A DNA stretch of 34,311 bases from Deltaproteobacteria bacterium. Its GTDB lineage: Bacteria > Desulfobacterota > Binatia > UBA9968. The position numbers were made by a program, and so were the translations under genes. The stretch is from contig JACQUW010000146.1 of NCBI GenBank assembly GCA_016210115.1, positions 1 to 34,311 of the forward strand, in the 5' to 3' direction. The notes below the pieces were generated by a model, which worked only from the letters and a program-made list of their open reading frames with translations, did not search any database and had not been told where the DNA came from. The stretch's first letter is position 1, and each line of letters begins with the position of its first letter. Positions 1 to 8,211 of the stretch are shown in pieces.

Positions 1-2
1 AG

Positions 3-179
3 ATAGAGGTCACCCACAAGAACCTGCACTCGCGGTGCGACTGGAACATCTGGGAGGGCTGGAAGTTCCGGGGTTGGCCCACCCATACGATCCTGCGCGG
101 TGAAGTCGTCTACCAAGAAGGCCGCTTCCGGGCCGAGCCTGGTGTCGGCAAATTCATCCCCAGGACGGCGAGCAAATAG
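3..179 (+). CDS. Amidohydrolase (dihydropyrimidinase/hydantoinase type), C-terminal end only
   Basis: Only the last 58 codons are inside the window; the reading frame enters at base 3 and stops at TAG 177-179. The fragment contains the end-of-protein pattern of cyclic amidohydrolases: a Trp-rich segment ending GWPTHTILRGEVV, then a Tyr/Gln/Glu-Gly turn and a FIPR tail. In dihydropyrimidinase, hydantoinase and allantoinase relatives this is the small composite beta-sandwich that follows the metal-binding barrel. The metal ligands lie upstream, so the substrate cannot be judged. The gene is convergent with the aldehyde dehydrogenase gene downstream. Assignment to the superfamily is fairly safe; the exact enzyme is not. 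Confidence 0.6.
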   Translation: MEVTHKNLHSRCDWNIWEGWKFRGWPTHTILRGEVVYQEGRFRAEPGVGKFIPRTASK

Positions 180-201
180 CAGCCTAATTCCACCACACTA
201 G

Positions 202-222
202 ATTCCCCGCTTCCGCGGGAAT
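202..222. repeat. Short palindrome ATTCCC-N9-GGGAAT between convergent genes; possible bidirectional terminator or dispersed palindromic element
   Basis: ATTCCC at 202-207 and GGGAAT at 217-222 flank CGC/GCG arms around a TTCC loop, giving a long stem with one bulged C. It lies between two converging genes. The form resembles the ATTCCC...GGGAAT palindromes scattered through many proteobacterial genomes (Neisseria dRS3 has N8 rather than N9). There is no clear T tract, so termination is not certain. Confidence 0.45.
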
Positions 223-268
223 GATAAGAACAAACCAGCGATTGACGAATGATTTCCGGGACAGAATA

Positions 269-1801
269 CTACCCTCTGAACAGGCGCCCCAGCGCGGTGA
301 GTTTATTTTTCCAGCCAGACCGGAAAAGCAGAGTCAATCCGCTTCGGAGCGCAGACGTCTTTCGGTGGCTGTTGGGGAACCACGTCGGCTCGCTTTTCAA
401 TCCGAGCCGGTCGATGACGATGGTTTTTTGCCGGCAGTATTTGCGGATGCCTTCGGCGCCGTGACGCCGGCCGAAGCCGCTGCTTTTAATCCCTCCCATT
501 GGCACGTCGAGAATCACGAAATTGACGAGGCTATCGTTGATGCAGACCGAACCGGTCTCGAGTTTTTGGGCAAGCTTCCAGCCGGTCTCTTTATCCCGGG
601 TGAAGACGCTGCTGTCGAGACCATAAAGGGAATCATTCGCCAGCCGCAGCGCCTCTTCCCGGTCTTTCACCTGCATGATCGGTATCACGGGACCGAAGGT
701 CTCCTCGGTCATGATCGCCATCTCATGGGTTACATCGACGAGCACGGTGGGTGGAAAGCAAAGGCCATCTCCGGGTGGGCGCCGCCCTCCGGTAAGAATT
801 CTGGCTCCTTTCCGCACAGCGTCTTCCAGTTGGTGCTCCACCTTTTTCACTTGCTCCGCCGACGTCATGCTCCCCAACTCCGCTTGATTCCCGTCAGCGC
901 GCTGGCGTAAAGACTTGACGCTCTCGACGACTCGTCTGACGAATTCGTCATATACGGGGCCTTCGACATAAACGCGCTCGATCGAACTGCATACCTGCCC
1001 GGAGTTCATCAAGGCGCCCCATACGCACGCGTTCACGGCGCGCTCGATATTGCCGTCTTTCAAGACAATCATCGGGTCCTTACCGCCAAGCTCGAGACTT
1101 ACCGGGATCAGCCGATCGGCTGCCCTGCGCATCACCTTCTTGCCGGTCTCAACGCTTCCTGTGAAAGCGATCATGTCCGCGGAGTCGATCAAAGCCTCGC
1201 CGGTTTCTGCTGCCCCTACGACAATCTGGATCACACCTTGAGGCAACCCCGCCGCTGCCGCGAGCTCTGATCCAAACAACGCCGACATGGGCGTCAGCTC
1301 GGAGGGTTTGATGACTACTCCATTGCCGGCCATCAGAGCCGGGATTGCGTCGCCGAGAGTAAGAGCCAGGGGAAAATTCCATGGGCTGATAATCCCGACC
1401 ACTCCAAAGGGCTGGTAGATCGAATAAACTTTTTTGGTCTTTAGCAGGTGGGGCCGAATCTTTTTCGGCTTGATGAATCTCGGCGCATACTTCGCCCAGA
1501 AGCCGATCGCATCGCAGATATAAAAAAGCTCGGCGCCGTAAAATTCGGCGCGTGGTTTGCCTGTTTCGGCGGTCACAATGTCGGTCATTTTTTCCCGATT
1601 ATCGAGCAGCAGATCACGGAAGCGATAAAGAAACGCCGCCCGGTCATGGAAACCGTACTCCTGCCATCGACCTTGTGCTTCGCGTGACCGGTTGACGGCG
1701 CGCGCGACCTCGTCGTTGGTGGAGACCTTCAGTTCGGTTATTTTCTCCGAGGTGGCAGGATTCCGGATCTCAATCATGGGACCTTCTTGCCCAATTTTCA
1801 T
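269..1801 (-). CDS. NAD(P)-dependent aldehyde dehydrogenase (ALDH superfamily)
   Basis: Oxidises an aldehyde to the acid, or a semialdehyde to a dicarboxylate, with NAD(P)+. The 510-residue protein has the usual ALDH order: PWNFP near 140-144 with Asn142, FTGS near 213-216, LELGGKDP with general base Glu237, GQVCSS with catalytic Cys271, and EETFGPV in the C-terminal half. The tail (about 460-510) is longer than usual and basic, with a LTLLF stretch that could touch a membrane. The ATG at 1801 overlaps the upstream pump gene's stop (ATGA); an internal ATG at 1777 with AGAAGG before it is an alternative start. It is the last gene of a pump operon, so it may detoxify an aldehyde related to the exported compound. 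The substrate is not readable from sequence. Confidence 0.9.
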   Translation of the reverse strand: MKIGQEGPMIEIRNPATSEKITELKVSTNDEVARAVNRSREAQGRWQEYGFHDRAAFLYRFRDLLLDNREKMTDIVTAETGKPRAEFYGAELFYICDAIGFWAKYAPRFIKPKKIRPHLLKTKKVYSIYQPFGVVGIISPWNFPLALTLGDAIPALMAGNGVVIKPSELTPMSALFGSELAAAAGLPQGVIQIVVGAAETGEALIDSADMIAFTGSVETGKKVMRRAADRLIPVSLELGGKDPMIVLKDGNIERAVNACVWGALMNSGQVCSSIERVYVEGPVYDEFVRRVVESVKSLRQRADGNQAELGSMTSAEQVKKVEHQLEDAVRKGARILTGGRRPPGDGLCFPPTVLVDVTHEMAIMTEETFGPVIPIMQVKDREEALRLANDSLYGLDSSVFTRDKETGWKLAQKLETGSVCINDSLVNFVILDVPMGGIKSSGFGRRHGAEGIRKYCRQKTIVIDRLGLKSEPTWFPNSHRKTSALRSGLTLLFRSGWKNKLTALGRLFRG

Positions 1802-3378
1802 TTGCTGGTCGCCGCTTTTGGTGAACGAAGGAAGAATAGCGCGAAAGTAAGGACCAGGTAAATCCCGGCGATCAACATGAACAATTCCTGATAAGCCCGT
1901 GTCATGGCTTCGCCGAGGAGGGTGCGGCCGAGCAGCGAATGAGCCCTATCCTCGAGCGCGCTGCCGTAAAGTCCTGCGCGCGTTAGAAACTCACCGAGGT
2001 GCCGGGTCGCTTCAAGCTGCTGGAGCTCAGAAAAACGATCACCCTGAACCGGGCTCATGTACGTAAGATTGATGTACGTATACCTCTCAAGCAGAAAACT
2101 CAGAACCGCAATTCCGAATGCCTCGCCCAATCCGCGAGCCATACCGATGATCCCGCTCCCCATTCGGCTTGTCCCCGTAGGTAAGGCGGCCAACGCTACC
2201 GTATTTAACGGCGCATTAAGACTCGATTGGCCGACACTCTTCATGCTCAAGAGAAAGAAGATAAACGCCATGCTGCTCCAAAGGGTTACCGTAGAAAGGC
2301 CATAAAGGGTAAAGATCAGGATAATAAATCCCAGCACCATCGGGATGCGCGGGTTAAGACGATCAGAGATACTGCCTGCCACCGGGGAGACGATGCCCGT
2401 TATGACGGCGCCCGGGAGAAGAAAGAAGGCCGCCTGAATGGGGCTGTAGTTCAGGCCGCGTTGAAGGAACAAAGAGATAAGAAAATTGGTTCCGCGAAAC
2501 CCGAACACGCGGAAGAAGATGATGAGATTTGAGAGGCTGAAAGTGAAGCTCCGGAAATAACGCAGCTCCACAAACGGACTTCGTGTCCTGAGCTCCAGGA
2601 TTACGAAAAGTAAGAAAAAGAGCGATGAGGCCGCGAAAAGCACCACGATATACCTGCTCCCCCAACCCATCTCCTGGCCCTGGCTCAGCGCAAAGAGGAG
2701 CATGCCTATAGCTGCGATCATCGTGATCGCGCCCGGCAGATCGAACGGATTCTTCTTCTGCTCCACGCCCATTTTGGGAAGCACGAAAAACGCGGCAACG
2801 ATACTCAGCAGGCCCACAGGGATGTTGATATAAAAAATAGCTCTCCAGTGGACGTGCTCTGTGAGGTAACCACCCAAAAGCGGGCCGAAAAAAGGCCCCA
2901 ATGACCAGCCCGTCATAAAGAGGCCCATCGCCAGGCCGCGCTCTTGAGGAGGAAACGCTTCGTACATGATCGCCATAGCGACGCCGATTAAAGGTCCCGC
3001 GCCGATCGCCTGAATGATGCGAAAAAAAATAAGGGAATCCGCGCTCCACGACATTCCGCACAAAAAAGAACCTAAGGTAAACACGGACGTGCTTAGAATG
3101 AAAAGACCGCGGTCTCCGAGCCGGTCACCCAGCCATCCCACCGAAGGAAGGAGAGCGGTCCTCGTGATCATAAAGCCGGTGAGCACCCATTGAATCTTGT
3201 TCAGAGAAGAGCCGAGAGAGGACATAATTGTCGGGATCGCAATATCCACAGCGGTGGCGCTGAGGGCGACGGAGAGCGTTCCCAAAAATAGCGTCAGACA
3301 AATCGCCCATTTGTGATCGTATGTGGGAGATCGGGGCGCCGACGGAGGCGAACCGATGCTATTCTCGATGCTTTTCAA
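1798..3378 (-). CDS. MFS multidrug exporter, DHA2 (EmrB/QacA-like) 14-TM family
   Basis: Proton-driven drug exporter of the inner membrane. About 525 residues with some 14 hydrophobic segments. Visible family marks are the TAVDIAIPTI segment of helix 1, GWLGDRLGDR (motif A between helices 2 and 3), the R-x-x-Q-A-I-G-A-G-P region (motif B), and a GP-rich LGPFFGPLLGGYL helix 5 (motif C). It lies directly behind a HlyD/EmrA adaptor, the normal partner of EmrB-type pumps, so export probably crosses both membranes with an outer-membrane TolC-like protein that is not in this window. The start is uncertain: the frame is open to 3393 (TTG) and I prefer TTG 3378 with GGTGG six bases ahead. Both overlap the adaptor gene, implying translational coupling. 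Confidence 0.88.
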   Translation of the reverse strand: MKSIENSIGSPPSAPRSPTYDHKWAICLTLFLGTLSVALSATAVDIAIPTIMSSLGSSLNKIQWVLTGFMITRTALLPSVGWLGDRLGDRGLFILSTSVFTLGSFLCGMSWSADSLIFFRIIQAIGAGPLIGVAMAIMYEAFPPQERGLAMGLFMTGWSLGPFFGPLLGGYLTEHVHWRAIFYINIPVGLLSIVAAFFVLPKMGVEQKKNPFDLPGAITMIAAIGMLLFALSQGQEMGWGSRYIVVLFAASSLFFLLFVILELRTRSPFVELRYFRSFTFSLSNLIIFFRVFGFRGTNFLISLFLQRGLNYSPIQAAFFLLPGAVITGIVSPVAGSISDRLNPRIPMVLGFIILIFTLYGLSTVTLWSSMAFIFFLLSMKSVGQSSLNAPLNTVALAALPTGTSRMGSGIIGMARGLGEAFGIAVLSFLLERYTYINLTYMSPVQGDRFSELQQLEATRHLGEFLTRAGLYGSALEDRAHSLLGRTLLGEAMTRAYQELFMLIAGIYLVLTFALFFLRSPKAATSK

Positions 3379-4453
3379 TCCAAACCACCGCAAGCATGCC
3401 GATCTTTAAGAGACCGTCGGAGTTCTGCACCGCGATTTTAACCGGCAGGCGCTGAGTGGACTTAATAAACTGGCCGGTCAGCTTCTGCGGCGAGAACAGA
3501 GAGAATTCCGAGACTGTCGCCTGACCCACTTCGGCTACTTTTCCTATAAAATCCCGGCCGGGATAGGAATCAACTCTGACGACCACCTTGCTCCCGGTCT
3601 TGACGAAGCGGATTTCCGTCTCTTCCACATTAGCCTCTATCCAAAACCGGCTCTGATCCACGACCATAAAAATAGGCTGGCCCCTCTGGACTACTTCTCC
3701 GGGCCGAGCGTTTTTTTTTGCCACGACGCCGCGAACCGGACTGATGATTTTCATGAGCGTGAGCTTGCGCCGGAGGTCGGCAAGGTTCGCTTCGGCCTGG
3801 CGCACCTCCGCCTCTCGAGTGTTCAAATCAGCCTCTTTAACGGCGATTTCCCTTCCCTTGATCCGGACCAATTCCAAAGTCTCTTCTCCCTCTTTTACTT
3901 TCTCTTCGAGGGCATAGAGCCGGGCATGAGTCTGCCGCGTGGTGGTTTCAGCATGGGCAAGTTCCTGGGCCGAGACGAGTTCGCGATCATACAGGGACTT
4001 CGTCCGGCGCGAATCCTGATCGGCTTGTTCCGCGTGGGCCCTGGCGTCGTCTACTGCATAGCGATAACCCGCCAAAGCTGCCTCAGCCTGAGGGATCTCT
4101 CGTTTCTGCCTTTCGCGATGAAAGCTCACTTCCGTCTCCGCCTGTCTTAATCTGCTAACAGCCCGATCCAGTTCGGCCTGGGCCTGCTGCAAATGTATTT
4201 GTACTTCACGGCTGTCCAGCCTCGCTAACACCTCCCCTGGATTCAAGAGATCTCCTTCGTCTTTCGTGAGCGCTTCGATTTTTCCCTGAATCTCGGCGCT
4301 AACGGAGACAATGTCGGCTTTGATTCTCGCATCGTCGGTGCTGACATATTCCAGCGACCGCCACCACCAAATCGCCACGCCACCGGCAACGAGAGCCGTG
4401 GCAATGACTCCACAGATCAGCCCCCATTTGCGGTAGGAATTTCGTGTCGCCAT
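3359..4453 (-). CDS. HlyD/EmrA-family periplasmic adaptor (membrane fusion protein)
   Basis: Periplasmic adaptor linking the MFS pump to an outer-membrane channel. It has one N-terminal membrane anchor (about residues 10-32, ending AIWWWRS), then STDDARIKADIVSVSAEIQG, the hallmark first half of the lipoyl-like domain. A long alpha-helical hairpin rich in Glu, Ala, Arg and Gln follows (about 75-225). The second lipoyl half is ISPVRGVVAKK and is followed by a beta-barrel (PGEVVQRGQPIF...). The length of 364 residues is normal. The ATG at 4453 is preferred to a TTG one codon earlier; no strong ribosome-binding site is visible. It is the first gene of the operon with the MFS pump and aldehyde dehydrogenase, behind a palindromic site. 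Confidence 0.88.
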   Translation of the reverse strand: MATRNSYRKWGLICGVIATALVAGGVAIWWWRSLEYVSTDDARIKADIVSVSAEIQGKIEALTKDEGDLLNPGEVLARLDSREVQIHLQQAQAELDRAVSRLRQAETEVSFHRERQKREIPQAEAALAGYRYAVDDARAHAEQADQDSRRTKSLYDRELVSAQELAHAETTTRQTHARLYALEEKVKEGEETLELVRIKGREIAVKEADLNTREAEVRQAEANLADLRRKLTLMKIISPVRGVVAKKNARPGEVVQRGQPIFMVVDQSRFWIEANVEETEIRFVKTGSKVVVRVDSYPGRDFIGKVAEVGQATVSEFSLFSPQKLTGQFIKSTQRLPVKIAVQNSDGLLKIGMLAVVWIEKHRE

Positions 4454-4798
4454 CAATCAGGAGTTAGGGATTTGCAGCAACTCTTGTTCTCGTAGCGCAG
4501 ATCTGATCTGCGCGGGGCGAATACCAAAATGAGACCGGATCGCGGACGCCGGCCGTAAAAGCCGGCCGGTGATGTTACTGTTAGTCCAAGTCGGATCAGC
4601 GCGTCAAGGGCAACAAAAAGAGTTTGTTTCTGACGCAAAGGACTTGACATTGTTCCGGCGGTATGCTTGACTCGGCCAATTTTGCCCGCCTCTGGTCTGG
4701 CTTAAGCGGACGGTCGCGTGAAAATTTGCACCTGAGCCAGATGCAAAATTAGCAGCAGAGCCAACGCTCTGCTGATCTGACAAGCCGGGAGTGAGTTT
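4454..4798. other. Intergenic region between divergent efflux operon and binding-protein cluster
   Basis: About 345 bases that should hold the promoters of both divergent units. It contains a perfect palindrome (4495-4513) and a GCCGGC...GCCGGC hairpin (about 4549-4567). TTGACA at 4643-4648 has no -10 element at a proper distance. No convincing gene is visible: the 65-codon minus-strand frame here shows no domain features. Confidence 0.5.
4495..4513. promoter_or_regulatory. Perfect 19-bp inverted repeat, candidate operator of the efflux operon
   Basis: GCGCAGAT-CTG-ATCTGCGC is an exact 8+3+8 palindrome located 42-60 bases upstream of the adaptor ATG. Its size and position suit a dimeric TetR- or MarR-type repressor that controls drug efflux. 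No regulator gene is adjacent, so the partner is unknown. Inference from symmetry and position only. Confidence 0.5.
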
Positions 4799-5815
4799 AT
4801 GAGAAGCTCTTCTCTTCCGTTTCTCTTGGCGTTACTCATCTTCTCTTCCAGTGTTTATGGCGATGAGGACCTGCGTTCTGTTGTAGAAGGAGCGAAACGC
4901 GAGGGTTCAGTAACCCTTTACATGAGCTCTCAGATCCAGGATATCCAAAGGCTGCTCGAGGCATTCAAAAGACATTATCCTTTCGCCAAGACTGAATTTA
5001 TCCCCCTCGTGGGCGAGAGGCTCCTTGCCCGTATTATGACGGAGACCAGCGCCGGCCGGTATAGCGCTGATGTTTACAGCATGGACCTTCTCCGCGCGCA
5101 GTTGCTTCTGAATCGAAACCTATTGCAAAAGTATATCCCGCCTGAGGCTGCTAGGTACCCCCAAGAGCTTAGGGATCCTCTGGGGCGCTGGACAGGGCGC
5201 TCTCTGACACTTACGGTCATGGGGTGGAATACCAAGCTGCTACCCAAGGAGCTTGTCCCAAAGAAATTTGAAGATCTTGTAAGGCCGGGGCTTAAGGAGA
5301 AAATTGCTCTTGAAGCCAGCACATGGGACTGGCTTGCTGCCGTGCAAGAGCTGGTAGGTGGCGGGGAAAAGGGGACGGCATTCATGAAAGAGCTAGCGGC
5401 TCAAAAACCGAGACTTCGGAGAGGTCATACTCTTTTGAGCCAACTCGTTGCTGCGGGCGAGGATCCTCTGGCACCTACTGTCCATTCGAATGGAATTGAG
5501 GCACTACGACTGAGAGGAGCTCCCGTAGACTGGACGTGGACGGACCCGGTGCTTGCAAAAGTACAAATGTTGGGCGTTGCAGCACAGGCTCCTCATCCGA
5601 ATACGGCACGCTTGTTGGTCAGATTTATCTTATCCAAAGAGGGGCAGAAGATTTTGGGCGACGTGGGGAGAAATCCTGCTGATCCGGAAGTGGTGCCCTC
5701 CTTTTCATCCAGACTCTCGATCAAAGGAAAGAGGCTTTTTGTATATCCTGCAGAATGGGGTGGAAGGGGAAACGAGTTGAGACAGCGCTTCGAAGAAGCA
5801 TTCGGGAAAGACTGA
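4799..5815 (+). CDS. Periplasmic substrate-binding protein, iron/polyamine-type (SBP family 1-like)
   Basis: Predicted periplasmic ligand-binding protein of an ABC importer. Residues 1-22 form a signal peptide (hydrophobic LLALLIF, likely cleavage after VYG). The mature part begins with an EGAKREGSVTLYMSS segment typical of the AfuA/FbpA-like group, and the C-terminal lobe has WDWLAAVQ, GAPVDWTW and the late SKEGQKILGD. It is 338 residues long, as expected. The ATG at 4799 follows GGGAGTGAG. No permease or ATPase gene is nearby, so it must share components encoded elsewhere or serve another purpose. Two related proteins occur at 9549 and 24840. The ligand cannot be read from sequence. Confidence 0.82.
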   Translation: MRSSSLPFLLALLIFSSSVYGDEDLRSVVEGAKREGSVTLYMSSQIQDIQRLLEAFKRHYPFAKTEFIPLVGERLLARIMTETSAGRYSADVYSMDLLRAQLLLNRNLLQKYIPPEAARYPQELRDPLGRWTGRSLTLTVMGWNTKLLPKELVPKKFEDLVRPGLKEKIALEASTWDWLAAVQELVGGGEKGTAFMKELAAQKPRLRRGHTLLSQLVAAGEDPLAPTVHSNGIEALRLRGAPVDWTWTDPVLAKVQMLGVAAQAPHPNTARLLVRFILSKEGQKILGDVGRNPADPEVVPSFSSRLSIKGKRLFVYPAEWGGRGNELRQRFEEAFGKD

Positions 5816-5930
5816 CATATTCACAACTGTGGGCTCTGCAGAACAAAGCGCGAGCTTTGACGAACACAAGAAGCACTGTTGGGTAATTTGAGCAGCATCT
5901 AAACTTTCCTTCTTTGGCGAGGAGGTGGTC

Positions 5931-7001
5931 ATGGCCGCAAGGTTCGCTGGCGCAATCAAGTGTCTAGCTCTGCTGCTGACCGTGTATGCTGGTTTTTCTT
6001 GGCACCCACTGGGGGGTGGTACTACCTACGGTCAGACCGCGCCCTTTTTTCAGGGCAAAGTCATTCGGGTCATCGTAGGGTACACACCCGGAGGACTCTA
6101 CGACCAGTATGCTCGTATTCTCTCCCGTCACATGCCAAAGCACATCCCTGGAAATCCCGAGATGGTCGTGCAGAATATGCCCGGCGCAGGCTCATTGATC
6201 GCCTCCAACTACGTTTATGGGGTGGCAAAGCCCGATGGTTTGACGCTGGGGATGGTTAGCAGTGGGGTCTATCTTGACCAGCTGTTGGGGCGCAAAGAAG
6301 TCAACTATGACGTGCGCAAGTTCCCGTGGATAGGAAGCGTCGATCAAAGAAATCTGTTGCTTTATATGAGGGCAGATGCGCCGTGGAAATCAATTGAGGA
6401 CATTGCCACCGCAGGCGAGTCTCCAAAGTGTGGTGCGACAGGGACTGCCGACAGCACGACGGTTGTGACCAATGTCCTTGAGGAGACACTCGGGCTAAGA
6501 TTTAGGATTGTGCGCGGCTATCCGGGAGCATCCGAGATCGATCTGGCCTTCCAGCAGGGCGAGGTTCACTGTCGGGGCACGGGCATAAGCACTCACTTTG
6601 CCCGGGAGCCTTATTTGAGTTGGCACCGGGAAGGATTTGACCGGCATCTCGTCCAAACAAGATCGAACAGAGATCCACGCCTGCGCGATACGCCGACGCT
6701 GCTTGAACTAATGGAACAAAAGAAAACATCCGAGATAAGCAGGTCAGTGGCACGGGCTTTACTGCTTGTCGCTACAGTTGGCCGACCGATGCTGAGTGTC
6801 CCTGGCACTCCGCTGGACCGCGTCAGCATTCTGCGTGAGGCCTACACTAAGGCTTTCAAAGAGCCGGAGGTAGTAGCCGAAGCAAAGCAGAAAAGATTGG
6901 ATCTTGACTCCTTGGCCGGCGACGAAGTCGAGGCTTTGATGCGAGAGGTAATTAATCAACCTCGCGAGGTCGTCGAGCGAGTCAGAAAACTGGCACAGTA
7001 A
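5931..7001 (+). CDS. TctC/Bug-family tripartite tricarboxylate transporter binding protein
   Basis: Periplasmic receptor of the TctABC class, which binds small carboxylates. Features are an N-terminal hydrophobic leader, then the Bug-family start FFQGKVIRVIVGYTPGG, the NMPGAGSLIASNYVY loop that cradles the ligand carboxylate, and a Y-P-G-A-x-E-I-D-L-A segment in the second lobe. It has 356 residues, slightly longer than the usual 320-330 because of the leader. The start is ATG 5931, seven bases after GAGGAGG; an in-frame GTG at 5925 lies inside that ribosome-binding site. TctA and TctB membrane genes are absent. Its position beside an iron-type binding protein suggests that the cluster handles imported organic acids, but the ligand is unknown. 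Confidence 0.85.
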   Translation: MAARFAGAIKCLALLLTVYAGFSWHPLGGGTTYGQTAPFFQGKVIRVIVGYTPGGLYDQYARILSRHMPKHIPGNPEMVVQNMPGAGSLIASNYVYGVAKPDGLTLGMVSSGVYLDQLLGRKEVNYDVRKFPWIGSVDQRNLLLYMRADAPWKSIEDIATAGESPKCGATGTADSTTVVTNVLEETLGLRFRIVRGYPGASEIDLAFQQGEVHCRGTGISTHFAREPYLSWHREGFDRHLVQTRSNRDPRLRDTPTLLELMEQKKTSEISRSVARALLLVATVGRPMLSVPGTPLDRVSILREAYTKAFKEPEVVAEAKQKRLDLDSLAGDEVEALMREVINQPREVVERVRKLAQ

Positions 7002-7096
7002 CGATTTTCGACGGTTTGGAACGAGAGACGGCATAGAAAAAAATGGCCTCGGAGTGAATTTTCGCAGGGAAGAGAGCTAACGGCAGGAGGAGGAAC

Positions 7097-8107
7097 ATGC
7101 GGATCATTGTCATGGGAGCAGGTCCAATCGGTGGTATCGTGGGAGGCCGGCTCGCTCGTGCTGGGAACAATGTGACGCTGGTTGATATTGATGTGGAGCA
7201 TGTGCGGTCTATCCGGGAACGGGGTCTGCGAGTTGACGTGCCGGATGGACCATTCACGGTTTCTCTCCCCGCGCTCCTGCCATACGAGGTTCAGGGCCAA
7301 TTTGATATGGGCTTTATTGCCGTACGGTCGAATTATACGGGCGATGTTCTCGCCTTTCTCGCATCACATCTCGACAAGAATGCAGTTTTGGTATCGCTTC
7401 AGAATGGAATTAACCTGCCGTTGCTCGAAGAAGTGGTTGGATCTGATCGCGCTATCGGCACAGTGATACGGATGCGGAGCCGTAGGCTCGATTTGGGTCA
7501 TGTCCAGACAGAACAGCGCGGACGGCTATACATCGGACACCTGCACGGGAAAACCACAGCACAAGTCGAGGCCGTAAGCTCGCTTCTCAACACGGTAATT
7601 CCTACAGAAACTATAAGCAACATTTTCGGGCTGCTCTGGAGCAAGCTTACTTACACGTGCCTCGGGTTGTTTGGCTCGCTTGCAGATGAGTCCTTAAAGG
7701 TCATTTGTGAAACCGAAGTGAATCGGCGCTTGTGCGTGGACTTTCTGGGAGAGGTGGTCAGCGTTGGAAAAGCTACCGGAGCGCGTTTTGAGCCTCTGGC
7801 CGAATATGATCCTCTTGATTTCCATCCGAGTCGTCCGCTTGACGCACGGCTTTGTGCTCTGGTTGAAACAAGTCGCAATTGGAAGAGCGATGACCGAAGA
7901 GGTCCCGTCCAACAGCTAAAGCGGAGGATGAGAACTGAAGTCGACCAGACAATAGGATACGTGGCTGAAAACGGTGATAAATTAAACATTCCTACACCTC
8001 TTTGTCGCGCCCTCGTGAGAATGATTCACGAGATTGAGAAAGGAAAAAGGCCGCTCCAGATTCGCAACTATGCCGAGCTTGCTGACGCAACTTCATTCAG
8101 CGGCTGA
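7097..8107 (+). CDS. Ketopantoate reductase-like oxidoreductase (ApbA/PanE family)
   Basis: NADPH-dependent 2-oxoacid reductase family. The Rossmann start is MRIIVMGAGPIGG (GxGxxG at 7-12), followed by an acidic end to strand 2 (VDID). SLQNGINLP contains Asn103, the family's conserved ligand residue. WSKL contains Lys183, corresponding to the catalytic lysine. In PanE a conserved Asn lies four residues after that lysine; here it is Thr187, so a substrate other than ketopantoate is likely. The helical C-terminal domain ends near ELADATSF. The length of 336 is slightly above the usual 300-310. Strong GGAGGAGG precedes the ATG. It may act on a 2-oxo or hydroxy acid in the pathway of the neighbouring genes. 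Confidence 0.82.
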   Translation: MRIIVMGAGPIGGIVGGRLARAGNNVTLVDIDVEHVRSIRERGLRVDVPDGPFTVSLPALLPYEVQGQFDMGFIAVRSNYTGDVLAFLASHLDKNAVLVSLQNGINLPLLEEVVGSDRAIGTVIRMRSRRLDLGHVQTEQRGRLYIGHLHGKTTAQVEAVSSLLNTVIPTETISNIFGLLWSKLTYTCLGLFGSLADESLKVICETEVNRRLCVDFLGEVVSVGKATGARFEPLAEYDPLDFHPSRPLDARLCALVETSRNWKSDDRRGPVQQLKRRMRTEVDQTIGYVAENGDKLNIPTPLCRALVRMIHEIEKGKRPLQIRNYAELADATSFSG

Positions 8108-8211
8108 AGGGCGCTTACACCGCCCAATTCGCCTCGTCTTTCATTTCTGAATCGCATGGCTTCTCCACAACGTCACTTTGTGCTGGCTTTCGGAATATTT
8201 AGGAGGTTTTC

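Noticed and set aside
221..910. Long plus-strand open frame of 229 codons
   Set aside because: It is the antisense shadow of the aldehyde dehydrogenase gene and has no family features.
4453..4650. 65-codon minus-strand frame upstream of the adaptor gene
   Set aside because: Lies across the palindromic operator region and shows no protein-like features; leader DNA is more likely.
4643..4672. TTGACA followed by TATGCT
   Set aside because: Only 12 bases separate the boxes, too short for a sigma-70 promoter.
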